A DNA stretch of 49,323 nt from contig JAIRJW010000050.1 of NCBI GenBank assembly GCA_031260455.1, forward strand, positions 1 through 49,323. The letters run 5' to 3'. Origin of the DNA: Fluviicola sp. GTDB taxonomy: Bacteria; Bacteroidota; Bacteroidia; Flavobacteriales_D; Crocinitomicaceae. This document shows positions 17,835 through 25,328 of the stretch, piece after piece (the first letter of the stretch is position 1; every line of letters starts with the position of its first letter). The notes beneath the pieces are model-generated. The model saw only the letters and a program-made list of their open reading frames with translations, made no database searches and was not told the origin of the DNA. The translations under genes and the position numbers were made by a program.

Positions 17835-18032
17835 ATGAACTATCGGACGTAATATTGCGGAATTACGTCCGGGTTTTGTCAGAGCCTGTTTAAATTTATC
17901 TGATAATCCTTATAACAACTTTATGATATAAGTATGAACTATCGGACGTAATATTGCGGAATTACGTCCGGGTTTTGTCAGAGCCTGTTTAAGTTTATCT
18001 GATAATCCATTATAACAACTTTATGATATAAG
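17835..18032. repeat. 99-bp tandem duplication, two copies with internal hairpin
   Basis: Two head-to-tail copies, 17835-17933 and 17934-18032, start with ATGAACTATCGGACG. They differ by one substitution (TTTAAATTT versus TTTAAGTTT) and a one-base insertion, so the duplication is recent. Each copy holds a perfect 10-bp hairpin CGGACGTAAT / ATTACGTCCG with an 8-nt loop, followed by GGTTTTG, and an AGAGCCTGTTT element. The remainder of 17687-17834 shows no gene. Confidence 0.9.
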
Positions 18033-18047
18033 ATTGAAACAGGCTCT
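17980..18047. repeat. 68-bp element with 11-bp terminal inverted repeats (MITE-like)
   Basis: AGAGCCTGTTT at 17980-17990 and AAACAGGCTCT at 18037-18047 are perfect inverted repeats around a 46-bp AT-rich core. The right end forms part of the TGA stop of the adjacent hydrolase frame. There is no coding capacity and no obvious target-site duplication, so MITE identity is a guess. Confidence 0.55.
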
Positions 18048-18820
18048 CAGAAATTTTGAGCCGAAATCCAGATTGAAACCAATGCTACCATTTCCGCACT
18101 TTTCTCCAGATGCGGATGATGTCCGCAAGGAATCATTTTTCCGGTTCGGTTTGCATGTCCTTTCACAATAGAAATAACCTGTTCTTCAGTTCCGTACTAG
18201 TCGTTCAATCCCTGAACTGCTAAAACCGGTTGCTTGAAATCCTGTATTTCATTGCGAATATCCCAGGATCTGAATCCGGGAGAAAGCCAGGTATTGGCCC
18301 AGGCATAAAAAAGTGCTTCTGTTTTCTCTTTGTGAATTTTGTAAAGGCCGTTCAGTTTCCCGATTTTAGAAGCTTCAATAGCCGGGTGAATTCCAGTAAG
18401 TGTTTCGTTTTCCACAAAGGTATGAGCAGCGATGGTGACAACAGCCAGCAGATTTTTCAAGCCTTTACCTCCTAAAATGAGTGCAATACTTCCGCCATCG
18501 CTGTGTCCTGCCAGAATGATTTTTTGCTCCGGAATCAATACTTCCCTAAGCACTTCTATGGTCTCATCCGCATAGTGATGCAGGTAAGTGTAGTCGCGTT
18601 CCCCGGAGAGCACAGAGGATTTACCATGTCCGCTGCGTTCAATAACCAGTCCCGGAAGATTTAACGAAACACACAAATCCTGCGGAAAGCTTTTCCATTG
18701 AATAATACTTCCCAATGCTTCATGCAGAAATACCAATACAGGTCTGGATCCATTCAATGATCCCGCATTAATCCACTGAACGTTGATCTTCTTTGTTGCG
18801 AAACGAATAATTTTTTCCAT
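18047..18820 (-). pseudogene. Alpha/beta hydrolase interrupted by an in-frame amber codon
   Basis: An alpha/beta hydrolase frame of 257 codons read from ATG at 18820. It has HEALGSIIQWK (oxyanion region), the GHG loop and nucleophile Ser107 in AGHSDGGS. TAG at 18199-18197 follows GLND (Asp207). The same frame then continues in the expected way: YGTEEQVISIVKGH, then the likely catalytic His in PCGHHPHLEKS, to a TGA at 18049-18047. Homologues typically read G(E/L)-N/K-D-x-YG at this point, so a Gln or Glu codon has probably mutated to TAG. The 207-residue product would lack the catalytic His. It resembles lipase/esterase-like hydrolases; substrate unknown. Confidence 0.85.
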
Positions 18821-19101
18821 TTTTGATTACACTTTTGAGAAAGATCCGGGAATATAATTCCTGAATATTAATTCTAAATTAGGAATGCCGGATTTGACGG
18901 GATTAAAATGGGAAAATGTGCTCAAATCAGATGTTAAATTCTTAACCTTTCTGGTTTTTTGGTGCTTTTCTATACTTTCGATTTATACAGTATCTGTATT
19001 TTTCCCCAATCCGGATTGCGTCTTTCAAATCAGTCTGTTCTTTTATCCTGATTAGTCCGGGTATATTTTGAAAACTGAATTGATGCAAAATTTTCATCAA
19101 A
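18821..19101. other. Intergenic region, nothing supported
   Basis: AT-rich spacer between the hydrolase pseudogene start and the efp terminator. No open frame with protein-like composition, RNA or repeat was seen. Confidence 0.5.
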
Positions 19102-19143
19102 TAAAAAAGGGAATTCGCGGTTAACGGATTCCCTTTGTTTTTT
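19102..19143. terminator. Terminator of efp
   Basis: AAAGGGAAT / ATTCCCTTT form a 9-bp perfect stem flanked by an A-run on the left and a T-run on the right, so it can work in both directions. It lies just past the stop of the leftward efp gene, where the RNA would end in U6. Confidence 0.8.
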
Positions 19144-19157
19144 AGTATTTGTTCAAA

Positions 19158-19724
19158 TCAGTTCTTTACGCGTTCTACGTAAATTCCCGTTCTGGTATCC
19201 ACTTTAATAATCTCTCCCATATCAATGAACAGAGGGACTTTTACTTCGGCACCTGTTGCGATTGTTGCAGGTTTCATGGAGTTTGTTGCTGTATCGCCCT
19301 TCACTCCCGGTTCCGTATAAGTTACTTCAGAAATAATATACATTGGTAATTCCACAATCAGCGGAACTTCTTCGTTTGCATCATACAGGATATTACACAC
19401 CATTCCTTCCTGTAAAAATGCAGGTTTTTCAATCATTTTTGCAGGGATTGAAACTTGCTCAAACGTTTCATTATTCATGAAAATGAAATCCGTATCTTCC
19501 TGGTACAAGTATTGATATTCACGGTTTTCAACACGGACGGTTTCAATTTTGTGTCCTGCGGAAAAGGTATTGTCGATCACTTTTCCCGTTTCAATTACAC
19601 GCATTTTCGTACGTACGAAGGCTGGACCTTTTCCGGGTTTTACGTGTTGGAATTCAATGATTTGACTGATTTTATCATTGAATTTGATACACAGTCCGTT
19701 TCGAATGTCTGCCGTGGTTGCCAT
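19158..19724 (-). CDS. efp: Translation elongation factor P
   Basis: 188 residues, the standard EF-P length. N-terminal KOW-like domain ATTADIRNGLCIKFNDKISQ. The tip loop is KPGKGPAF with Lys32 at the position that is modified in E. coli EF-P (Lys34). Two OB domains follow, with the conserved TNSMKPATIATGAEVKVPLFI near the C-terminus. EF-P relieves ribosome stalling at polyproline. The loop is the Lys type; no epmA/epmB-like modification genes are in view. Confidence 0.97.
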   Translation of the reverse strand: MATTADIRNGLCIKFNDKISQIIEFQHVKPGKGPAFVRTKMRVIETGKVIDNTFSAGHKIETVRVENREYQYLYQEDTDFIFMNNETFEQVSIPAKMIEKPAFLQEGMVCNILYDANEEVPLIVELPMYIISEVTYTEPGVKGDTATNSMKPATIATGAEVKVPLFIDMGEIIKVDTRTGIYVERVKN

Positions 19725-19749
19725 AGCTTTTCTTAATTAATTTTGGGCG

Positions 19750-19757
19750 CAAAGATA
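19750..19757 (-). promoter_or_regulatory. Candidate -7 element of efp
   Basis: On the - strand TATCTTTG at 19757-19750 matches TAnnTTTG and lies 25 nt before the efp ATG, a normal leader length. The -33 element is not clear. Confidence 0.5.
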
Positions 19758-19847
19758 ACCAAAAAAACATCCGAAATGCGATTGAAAAATGAACGTTTCA
19801 TAAGATACTACCTTAAGTAACTGTTAGGAATGCTCAATTAAATCGAT

Positions 19848-19855
19848 TACTTTTG
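19848..19855 (+). promoter_or_regulatory. Candidate -7 element of the tatA-like gene
   Basis: TACTTTTG matches TAnnTTTG and ends 8 nt before the ATG at 19864, implying a very short leader. Confidence 0.4.
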
Positions 19856-19863
19856 TTGTCATT

Positions 19864-20325
19864 ATGACATTTTTGCCTTTATTTCTCAGCGATGTTGGAG
19901 GTTCGGAGATCGTGCTGATTTTAGTCGTTATCCTGATTTTTTTCGGGTCAAAAAGTATTCCGGGAATTGCGCGTTCCATGGGGAAGGCAATTCACCAGAT
20001 CCGGCAAGCCTCCGAAGATGTTCAGAATGAAATCAAGAAATCTGCCGGTGATGTCAAAATGGATTTCAACCTGCAGAATGTCATGAGAGATACGTTGAAT
20101 GCCATTGAGAAGCCGATTCATGAAGAAGCAGTCAAAATGGATCAGATCATTCAAACTCCGTCGGAATTTTCAAAACCTTTCGGAATGGCAAATCCCTCGG
20201 CTCCGGCACCGATTTCCGAAACAGCAGAATCAGATGTAACTTCACCGGATCAGCAAGAGAGTTTGCTTCAAAGTGGAACAGAAGAAGCTAAACCGGTTGA
20301 TTCCAAAAAAGAAGACGGCATCTGA
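19864..20325 (+). CDS. tatA: TatA/TatB-family twin-arginine translocase component
   Basis: 153 residues. A single N-terminal membrane helix (SEIVLILVVILIFFGSKSIP) is followed directly by the family hinge Phe-Gly and an amphipathic helix (IARSMGKAIHQIRQASEDVQ). The rest is an acidic, Pro/Ser-rich tail (SAPAPISETAES). This is TatA/B topology; the helix carries a Glu near its start, as in TatB, while the KSIPGIARSMGKAI hinge looks TatA-like, so the subtype is not certain. It forms or assists the pore that exports folded proteins. It ends 49 nt from a convergent membrane gene; tatC is not in the window. Confidence 0.82.
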   Translation: MTFLPLFLSDVGGSEIVLILVVILIFFGSKSIPGIARSMGKAIHQIRQASEDVQNEIKKSAGDVKMDFNLQNVMRDTLNAIEKPIHEEAVKMDQIIQTPSEFSKPFGMANPSAPAPISETAESDVTSPDQQESLLQSGTEEAKPVDSKKEDGI

Positions 20326-20374
20326 GTTTCAAATGATTCATTGATCATTCGTAAGATTCGTACATTTTCAGGAA

Positions 20375-20914
20375 TTATCCCTTGTCGTGTGAGGAGCTTT
20401 CATGGAATTTGAAACCTTTTCGAATTTCCGGGTGAGAGATTTCACCTCCCGAATTCCCGACTTCTTTCGCGAAATAGCATGCAACTACCCCGATTATCAG
20501 AACAATGACTGAAGCGGGAAGCGCCATCGATTTTTTCCGGAACTCCAGGAACAATGCAATCAATGCAAGGGCAAAGATTCCCCACATGAAAGGCATTAAT
20601 TCTTCAGCATGCTCTTCGTGAATGTGAATAAGCGTTTTGACATCCTCTCCGTTTTCCAGCGTAGCCTGAATGGCGTCCGGACAATCCATGGAAATTGTTT
20701 TTTGTTCTGTCGCCTGTTTCACAATATCTTCCGCACCTTCCCCTGTAGCGGCTGAAATTTGCGCAGTGATACTGGCAAGGATGAAGATAAGTAGTCCGAC
20801 TCTCCTGGCTACACTGGATTTTGCTAAAATTCCTGTTAGCAGGATAATGATTCCGAAAACGAGCCCGATAATGGGGAAATGATTAATGATTAAATGAGAA
20901 TGTGCTGCGTTCAT
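20375..20914 (-). CDS. DUF2231-like membrane protein
   Basis: 179 residues with four to five helices. NAAHSHLIINHFPIIGLVFG at the start (the HxxxxHFPI pattern), SAATGEGAEDIV, then HIHEEHAEELMPF, and a final GGEISHPEIRKGF. Regularly spaced His residues facing the membrane surface resemble DUF2231 proteins, suspected of metal or haem binding. Solitary leftward gene. Family by eye; function unknown. Confidence 0.65.
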   Translation of the reverse strand: MNAAHSHLIINHFPIIGLVFGIIILLTGILAKSSVARRVGLLIFILASITAQISAATGEGAEDIVKQATEQKTISMDCPDAIQATLENGEDVKTLIHIHEEHAEELMPFMWGIFALALIALFLEFRKKSMALPASVIVLIIGVVACYFAKEVGNSGGEISHPEIRKGFKFHESSSHDKG

Positions 20915-21018
20915 AATCCGTTAATTTACTCCGAAAATTACAAGAATTCTTGTAAATTCAACTTCTTTTCAGGGATTTAAAAGCTTATTTGTAATGACTT
21001 TAAATTAGCTTTCAGAAA

Positions 21019-21213
21019 TTAGGGTGCCAATTGTTGTTCAATCAAAGAGCCGGTTGTTACTCCCATTCCACCCAATTTCAGGCCGACAGCGCAATGCGAA
21101 TTGATTTTTTCCTCTTTGTCGGGCCCGCCTTTATAGATTAATTGCGTGGTTACCGATAAATTGACGGGAATACTTTTTGCACCGATAATTTTATTTTTTG
21201 CCGCTTCTTTTTA
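21019..21213 (-). pseudogene. Short C-terminal gene remnant
   Basis: From a TAA at about 21214 the - strand stays open to the stop at 21019. The encoded text has normal protein composition and the codon use of the core genes: GAKSIPVNLSVTTQLIYKGG, then HCAVGLKLGGMGVTTGSLIE. No start codon is present, so it looks like the 3' end of a gene cut off by whatever created the block. I do not recognise the family. About half of it lies in the boundary repeat, which can also be read on + as a hydrophobic peptide, so the coding strand is not certain. Confidence 0.4.
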
Positions 21214-21234
21214 TGTTTGTGCTTTGGAAATCAG
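21135..21234. repeat. Boundary direct repeat, left copy
   Basis: About 100 bp matching 32200-32310 at roughly 80% by eye, in the same orientation (shared runs such as CTGACGGGAA-like, TTTTTGCACC, TAATTTTATTTTTT, GTTTGTGCTTTG). The right copy carries a 12-nt insertion. See the right copy. Confidence 0.65.
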
Positions 21235-21358
21235 GGGAGTATAAGGGGTCTTTGTAAGATCATAACATAAACCCAAAACGACACTTTATGTGCTGATTAT
21301 AAAAGTTTTAAATAAAATATTTTTTTTAAGTATCACTAACAATTTAATTTGTTTTTTA

Positions 21359-21366
21359 TAAATTTG
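21359..21366 (+). promoter_or_regulatory. Candidate -7 element of the first fibre gene
   Basis: TAAATTTG matches TAnnTTTG, giving a leader of about 45 nt. The leader sequence from 21366 to the ATG is largely shared with the leader of the paralogue at 29003. Confidence 0.4.
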
Positions 21367-21414
21367 TTATAATTAACATGATAATTGTAAGCAATTTAAA
21401 CTATTTAACGCATT

Positions 21415-24159
21415 ATGTGTAAATTTTATAATTTAGTTATTCTTGTTCTGATTACAGGTACAGTAAAAGCTCAAACCGGTGATGTGGGCGTAAACATTTC
21501 CGCTCCCAAAGCCACGCTCGACGTGTTTGCCACAACTACTACTGCTGGCCACGCTGAAGGTATCATCGCACCGAGACTCACCAGAGCACAGCTTGTGCTT
21601 AAAAATGCTGATTATGGCACGGACCAGAATGCTTCCATCGTGTATGTTTCCGATGTGTCGGGCGGAAGTGCTACAGGAAAAACTGTCAACGTTACCGTCT
21701 CAGGTTATTACTATTATGATGCCCTGGCAAGTGTATGGCGGGCGCTGGGCAGCAACGTTTATACTTTCACTCATCCGTCAGTAGGTTCAGTTGGGATTAC
21801 AGTGAACGGCGGAACATTGCAAACTCTTTCTGTAAATGATGCAGACAGTGTGGTAGGAAATGAAATAACCGATGCCGCCAATGGCACGCTGGTACGCTCA
21901 GGCAGCGGCACTGCCGGTGATCCTTATCTGCTGGCACGCGCAGCATTAACAGGAGACGTAACCGCCGCCGCAGGCAGTAATACCACCGTTATTGCACCGG
22001 ACGCGGTTACTACCGGTAAAATTGCCAACGGAACAATATTAGCCGAAGATTTGAACCAGATGGGAGCAAGTTCCGGACAGGTACTGCAATGGAACGGCTC
22101 TGTTTGGGCTCCTGCCAATGCTGCCACAACCGAAGTGGACGGAGTAATAGGCAATGAAATATTAAACGCCACTAATGGACTCACCCGCACCGGAACAGGA
22201 ACAACAGCCGACCCTTTTGGCGTTAAACTTGGCGGCTCACTGAGTGAACCCACCACCATTACCACTACATCCGCCAACACATTGGCAATAGCAGGCTTGC
22301 AGACGGGTTCAAATGCCGATAGCGTTGTAACAATGGGTGCAGGCGGCGTTTTGCACAGAGTAGCCCCCACCGACCCCTGGTATCAAGCAGGATTAACCAC
22401 ACAAGCCACTGCCAACACGCAAAACATTTACCAAAACGGAAACGTGGGCATTGGAGGAGCCGGTCATGCAACCGCCATCACCCCTGCCGCCACTTTGCAG
22501 GTTCTTGGAAACCCCGGTGTCGCCACCTCTCTGGACGGTATTATTGCTCCCGTACTTTCAGGAAGTAATCTGGCAGCAAAAACTTACACCTCAGCTCAAA
22601 GAGGAGCTATCGTGTACATTACCGGAACTGTCTCTTTGCAAAATATCTCTGACAACCCCACGCAACTTGGTAACATTTACCAAATGGGAAATGGCTATTT
22701 CTTTTTTGACGGCACCCAGTGGCAACCATTTGCCCCTCCCGCCGTAGGCGGAGACCCTTTTGTTGGCAACGAAGTAATAGATGCCTATGATGGTACGCTT
22801 GTTCGCATGGGAACGGGAACAACGGCAAACGACCCATCTAAACTACGCCGCTCTGCCATTGGAATGACTGATGCTCTAAACGGCGTTGCGACAGGAATAT
22901 ATACCGGAGATGTGCTGATACCCCCGGGCAGCAGTATTGCCACCGTGAAGGGGATACAGTCACACCCCGTGTCTGCCGATGCGCCCAATAACGGAGATGT
23001 GCTTGTTTTCGATAACACCGTAACCCAGGACAACGTTACAGGCACGTGGGTGCCGAAGGCGCCAAACGACTGGCTGCTCACCGGCAACAACGGCATTACC
23101 GCAGCCAACTATTTGGGAACGCAAAACAACATAGGCTTGATGTTCAGAGTAAATGCAGGAACAGGCGCAACGCCCGCCGCCGGCTCCATAGCCGGCTACA
23201 TCAGCCCGGCAGACAACGCTTCCAATTACAACGCCTTTGGGCTGGGCGCATTAGCCGCTAATACAGGAGTGAATAACAACGCATTCGGATTGAACGCACT
23301 TAAGGCAAATACTTCCGGACAAAGTAACAACGCTTTCGGCGCCAACGCACTTGCGGTAAATAACGGCAACAATAACAACGCTTTCGGGTCGGGTGCGCTT
23401 TTCTCCAATGTAAGCGGAACTGCTAACAACGCTTTCGGATACAATACACTTAGCGTCAATGATGTCGGAATTAATAACAGCGCTTTCGGGGACAACTCGC
23501 TTGCGCATAATCATGGCGGACACGATAATGTCGCTTTCGGTAACAACACACTTTCCGGCAATAATGCAGGAAATTACAATACGGCTGTGGGTACCGGCTC
23601 ATTATTGGCCGGCGACCAAAGCTACAATGTGGGGATTGGCTATAACGCGGCAAGCGGCGGCTCCTCCAACATTGTGATAGGAGGCGGCTCGGCAGCAAGT
23701 GTGGTAACCGCCGCCGGCAGCAACCAGCTCAACATCGGTAACACGCTGTACGGCACAGGCGTAAACGGAGCACTAAACAACACCGCAGGCAAAATAGGTG
23801 TTAATACCAATAATCCCCAAAGCGCCCTCGAAGTAAACGGTGCAGCTACCAACACACCCGTTGCGAGCGTAACTACCGCAACAGCGGATTTTACTCTGAG
23901 CAACCTTGCCGCTACAAGCAATGCGGGTGCAACGGTTCTTTCGGGATTGAGAGATGGTGGCACTTACACGCTTGCCTGGACGGCACTCGGCACTGCTGTT
24001 ACTCCGCCTACATTAACCGGAGGCACTAACAACGGTACAATAACAACGCTGAAAAACTTAGTGGGCATAGTCACCATAAAAACCAATACACAGAGTGTAT
24101 TATTTACCATTATATGTATTGGCAATACTGCTTACGTTTCTGCAACTTTGTATAATTAA
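21415..24159 (+). CDS. Large secreted tail-fibre / YadA-head-like surface protein
   Basis: 914 residues. Signal peptide MCKFYNLVILVLITGTVKA, then TGDVGVNISAPKATLDV, the opening common to Bacteroidota fibre-like proteins. Low-complexity Thr/Asn/Gly/Ala-rich body; several GNE(I/V)xxAxxGTLxRxGxGT repeats (near 145, 245, 455). At 601-740 lie about eight repeats of 16-17 residues, NNAFGxxALxxN, that resemble the left-handed beta-roll of YadA heads. A short C-terminal domain starts with ALEVNGAAT. No membrane-anchor beta-barrel or T9SS sorting tail is evident. The N- and C-terminal parts are near-identical in type to the protein at 29003. GC-rich codon choice differs from the core genes. Probable adhesin or shaft-forming protein. 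Confidence 0.8.
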   Translation: MCKFYNLVILVLITGTVKAQTGDVGVNISAPKATLDVFATTTTAGHAEGIIAPRLTRAQLVLKNADYGTDQNASIVYVSDVSGGSATGKTVNVTVSGYYYYDALASVWRALGSNVYTFTHPSVGSVGITVNGGTLQTLSVNDADSVVGNEITDAANGTLVRSGSGTAGDPYLLARAALTGDVTAAAGSNTTVIAPDAVTTGKIANGTILAEDLNQMGASSGQVLQWNGSVWAPANAATTEVDGVIGNEILNATNGLTRTGTGTTADPFGVKLGGSLSEPTTITTTSANTLAIAGLQTGSNADSVVTMGAGGVLHRVAPTDPWYQAGLTTQATANTQNIYQNGNVGIGGAGHATAITPAATLQVLGNPGVATSLDGIIAPVLSGSNLAAKTYTSAQRGAIVYITGTVSLQNISDNPTQLGNIYQMGNGYFFFDGTQWQPFAPPAVGGDPFVGNEVIDAYDGTLVRMGTGTTANDPSKLRRSAIGMTDALNGVATGIYTGDVLIPPGSSIATVKGIQSHPVSADAPNNGDVLVFDNTVTQDNVTGTWVPKAPNDWLLTGNNGITAANYLGTQNNIGLMFRVNAGTGATPAAGSIAGYISPADNASNYNAFGLGALAANTGVNNNAFGLNALKANTSGQSNNAFGANALAVNNGNNNNAFGSGALFSNVSGTANNAFGYNTLSVNDVGINNSAFGDNSLAHNHGGHDNVAFGNNTLSGNNAGNYNTAVGTGSLLAGDQSYNVGIGYNAASGGSSNIVIGGGSAASVVTAAGSNQLNIGNTLYGTGVNGALNNTAGKIGVNTNNPQSALEVNGAATNTPVASVTTATADFTLSNLAATSNAGATVLSGLRDGGTYTLAWTALGTAVTPPTLTGGTNNGTITTLKNLVGIVTIKTNTQSVLFTIICIGNTAYVSATLYN

Positions 24160-24171
24160 GAAAAACATTTA

Positions 24172-24221
24172 ACCATGAAGGCATTAAGAAAAAAGGCAAT
24201 GAGCCTTAATTCCTTAATGGT
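24172..24221 (+). terminator. Hairpin after the first fibre gene
   Basis: ACCATGAAGGCATTAAG pairs with CTTAATTCCTTAATGGT with two mismatches, forming a long stem 13 nt after the stop; TTTTTT follows about 8 nt later. Probably a terminator, isolating the DUF3791/DUF3990 unit from the fibre gene. Confidence 0.6.
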
Positions 24222-24240
24222 GTAAAGTTTTTTAAAAATG

Positions 24241-24248
24241 TAACTTTG
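24241..24248 (+). promoter_or_regulatory. Candidate -7 element of the DUF3791-DUF3990 unit
   Basis: TAACTTTG fits TAnnTTTG and lies 25 nt before the ATG at 24274, after the fibre-gene hairpin, which suggests independent transcription of the pair. Confidence 0.45.
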
Positions 24249-24273
24249 TATTTCAGTATAAAACAGGAATCCA

Positions 24274-24510
24274 ATGGAAAGTAAAACAATAGATAAAGCG
24301 ACAAGCGATAAAATAAGTTTTATAACTTTCATTATCATAGAATTTGCAGAGGCATTTAAAATGAAAAAAAATGATGCCTACCAGTATTTGAAAAAATATG
24401 GCGGATTGGATTTTCTTTTTAAGCATTGGTGGGCATTGCATACTGATGATAAGTATTTTGCTTTGAGAGATTTACACGCAGTTTGTTATGAAAATGGAGG
24501 AAAGCGATGA
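24274..24510 (+). CDS. DUF3791 domain small protein, possible antitoxin-like partner
   Basis: 78 residues, all-helical by appearance. DUF3791 features: ISFITFIIIEFAEAFKMK, AYQYLKKYGGLDFLF, then HWWALHTDDKYFALRDL and a C-terminal YENGG. The gene overlaps the DUF3990 start by four bases (ATGA), a strong sign of co-translation. From memory these domains often occur side by side; a toxin-antitoxin or effector-regulator pair is inferred, not shown. The unit is AT-rich and differs in codon use from the fibre and FISUMP genes on either side, so it looks like separate cargo. Confidence 0.72.
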   Translation: MESKTIDKATSDKISFITFIIIEFAEAFKMKKNDAYQYLKKYGGLDFLFKHWWALHTDDKYFALRDLHAVCYENGGKR

Positions 24511-25184
24511 AAGTATATCACGGAAGTTACACCGAAATTGTAGAAATTGACTTGTTTAAGTGCGAAAAAAATAAGGATTTTGGGCAGGGATTTTATGTTA
24601 CCAAAAACAAAAAACACGCCGAAGAATGGGCGGAAAGAATCGGTAATCGCAATCACACGGCAGGCGTGATTACAGAATTTGAATTTGGTAAATATTTGTA
24701 CCTCGAAAAAGATTTTAATATTTTGCGTTTCCCCGATTATACAGAAGAATGGCTTGATTTCGTTGTGTTAAATCGCAGCAACAAAGCCGATGAATCTGCG
24801 CACGAATATGACTTTATAGAGGGACCAATAGCAGACGACAAAATTTCTCGGCGTATATACGATTATCTTGACGGGATTGTTTCAAAAACCGATTTTCTGA
24901 ACGAATTGAAATATCACGAGCCAACACACCAAATTTGTTTTTGCACCATAAAATCATTACAACTAATCAGCAAGCCCAACCGAAAACCAATCAGTGCGGT
25001 GGAAACTATTGTAGAATATATTGTAATGCAACTCGTTGAAGATAAAAAAATAACAGAAGAAGATGCGGTAAATATATTCTACAACTCCAATACTTTTGTT
25101 CAACTTACCAATGAAACCACCGAACTTTACCAAAAAGATTGGACGGAGATATACAAATTATTATTGAACGAACTGAAATTGTAA
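24507..25184 (+). CDS. DUF3990 protein, predicted ADP-ribosyltransferase-like fold
   Basis: 225 residues. N-terminal half: MKVYHGSYTEIVEIDL, then KDFGQGFYVTKNKKHAEEWA and later HQICFCTIKSLQLI. The (H/Y)HGS opening with a downstream DFGxGFYxT strand resembles the NAD-binding core of ADP-ribosyltransferase-fold families; DUF3990 is, as I recall, placed in that clan. The final 60 residues (VEYIVMQLVEDKKITEEDAV ...) repeat DUF3791-like helical features, so this may be a DUF3990-DUF3791 fusion. Translated from the same mRNA as the preceding small gene. Catalysis, and whether it is toxic, are unknown. There is no signal peptide, so it is cytoplasmic. Confidence 0.72.
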   Translation: MKVYHGSYTEIVEIDLFKCEKNKDFGQGFYVTKNKKHAEEWAERIGNRNHTAGVITEFEFGKYLYLEKDFNILRFPDYTEEWLDFVVLNRSNKADESAHEYDFIEGPIADDKISRRIYDYLDGIVSKTDFLNELKYHEPTHQICFCTIKSLQLISKPNRKPISAVETIVEYIVMQLVEDKKITEEDAVNIFYNSNTFVQLTNETTELYQKDWTEIYKLLLNELKL

Positions 25185-25197
25185 AAATGACAAAAGA

Positions 25198-25222
25198 AAG
25201 TCCGAAAGTCGGGAAGTCGGAG
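25198..25222 (+). repeat. Short AAGTCGG repeat cluster, related to the terminator at 26731
   Basis: AAAGTCCGAAAGTCGGGAAG is followed by further GTCGG units. The first 17 bases also form the left arm of the terminator at 26731-26790, so the same motif flanks the first FISUMP gene on both sides. Confidence 0.6.
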
Positions 25223-25255
25223 GTCGGAAGAATAAGTAAAAAGTTAAAAACAAAA

Positions 25256-25291
25256 AATCATAATAATCACATTAATCACAAAAATCATAGT
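25256..25291. repeat. Four degenerate 9-nt tandem repeats
   Basis: AATCATAAT, AATCACATT, AATCACAAA and AATCATAGT lie head to tail before the first FISUMP gene. Similar 8-9-nt degenerate arrays occur after it. Confidence 0.7.
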
Positions 25292-25328
25292 TCAGACAAC
25301 AAAAACAATTCGTGTAATAAATAAACAA

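Larger units (their letters stand above)
20915..21414. other. Left boundary region of the accessory block
   Basis: A 500-nt stretch without an intact gene. It holds a short leftward gene remnant, one copy of the boundary repeat, and the AT-rich leader and promoter-like TAAATTTG of the first fibre gene. Confidence 0.5.

Noticed and set aside
17835..18032. Repeats near the hydrolase considered as a CRISPR array
   Set aside because: Only two copies, directly adjacent with no spacers, and no cas genes.
18047..18199. Amber codon read as pyrrolysine or other recoding
   Set aside because: No pyl genes, no recoding hairpin seen next to the codon, and the position normally holds Glu or Gln in the family as I know it; a nonsense mutation is simpler.
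21924..24000. Several long - strand open frames opposite the first fibre gene
   Set aside because: They arise from GC-rich low-complexity codons of the fibre gene; the + frame has the signal peptide, repeats and a paralogue.
21415..24159. Classification as a true trimeric autotransporter
   Set aside because: YadA-head-like repeats are present but no C-terminal four-strand anchor domain was found; fibre-like is the safer call.
25139..25324. A 61-residue frame between the DUF3990 and FISUMP genes
   Set aside because: Made of simple Lys/Asn/His-rich repeats, overlapping the DUF3990 3' end; reflects the intergenic repeats.
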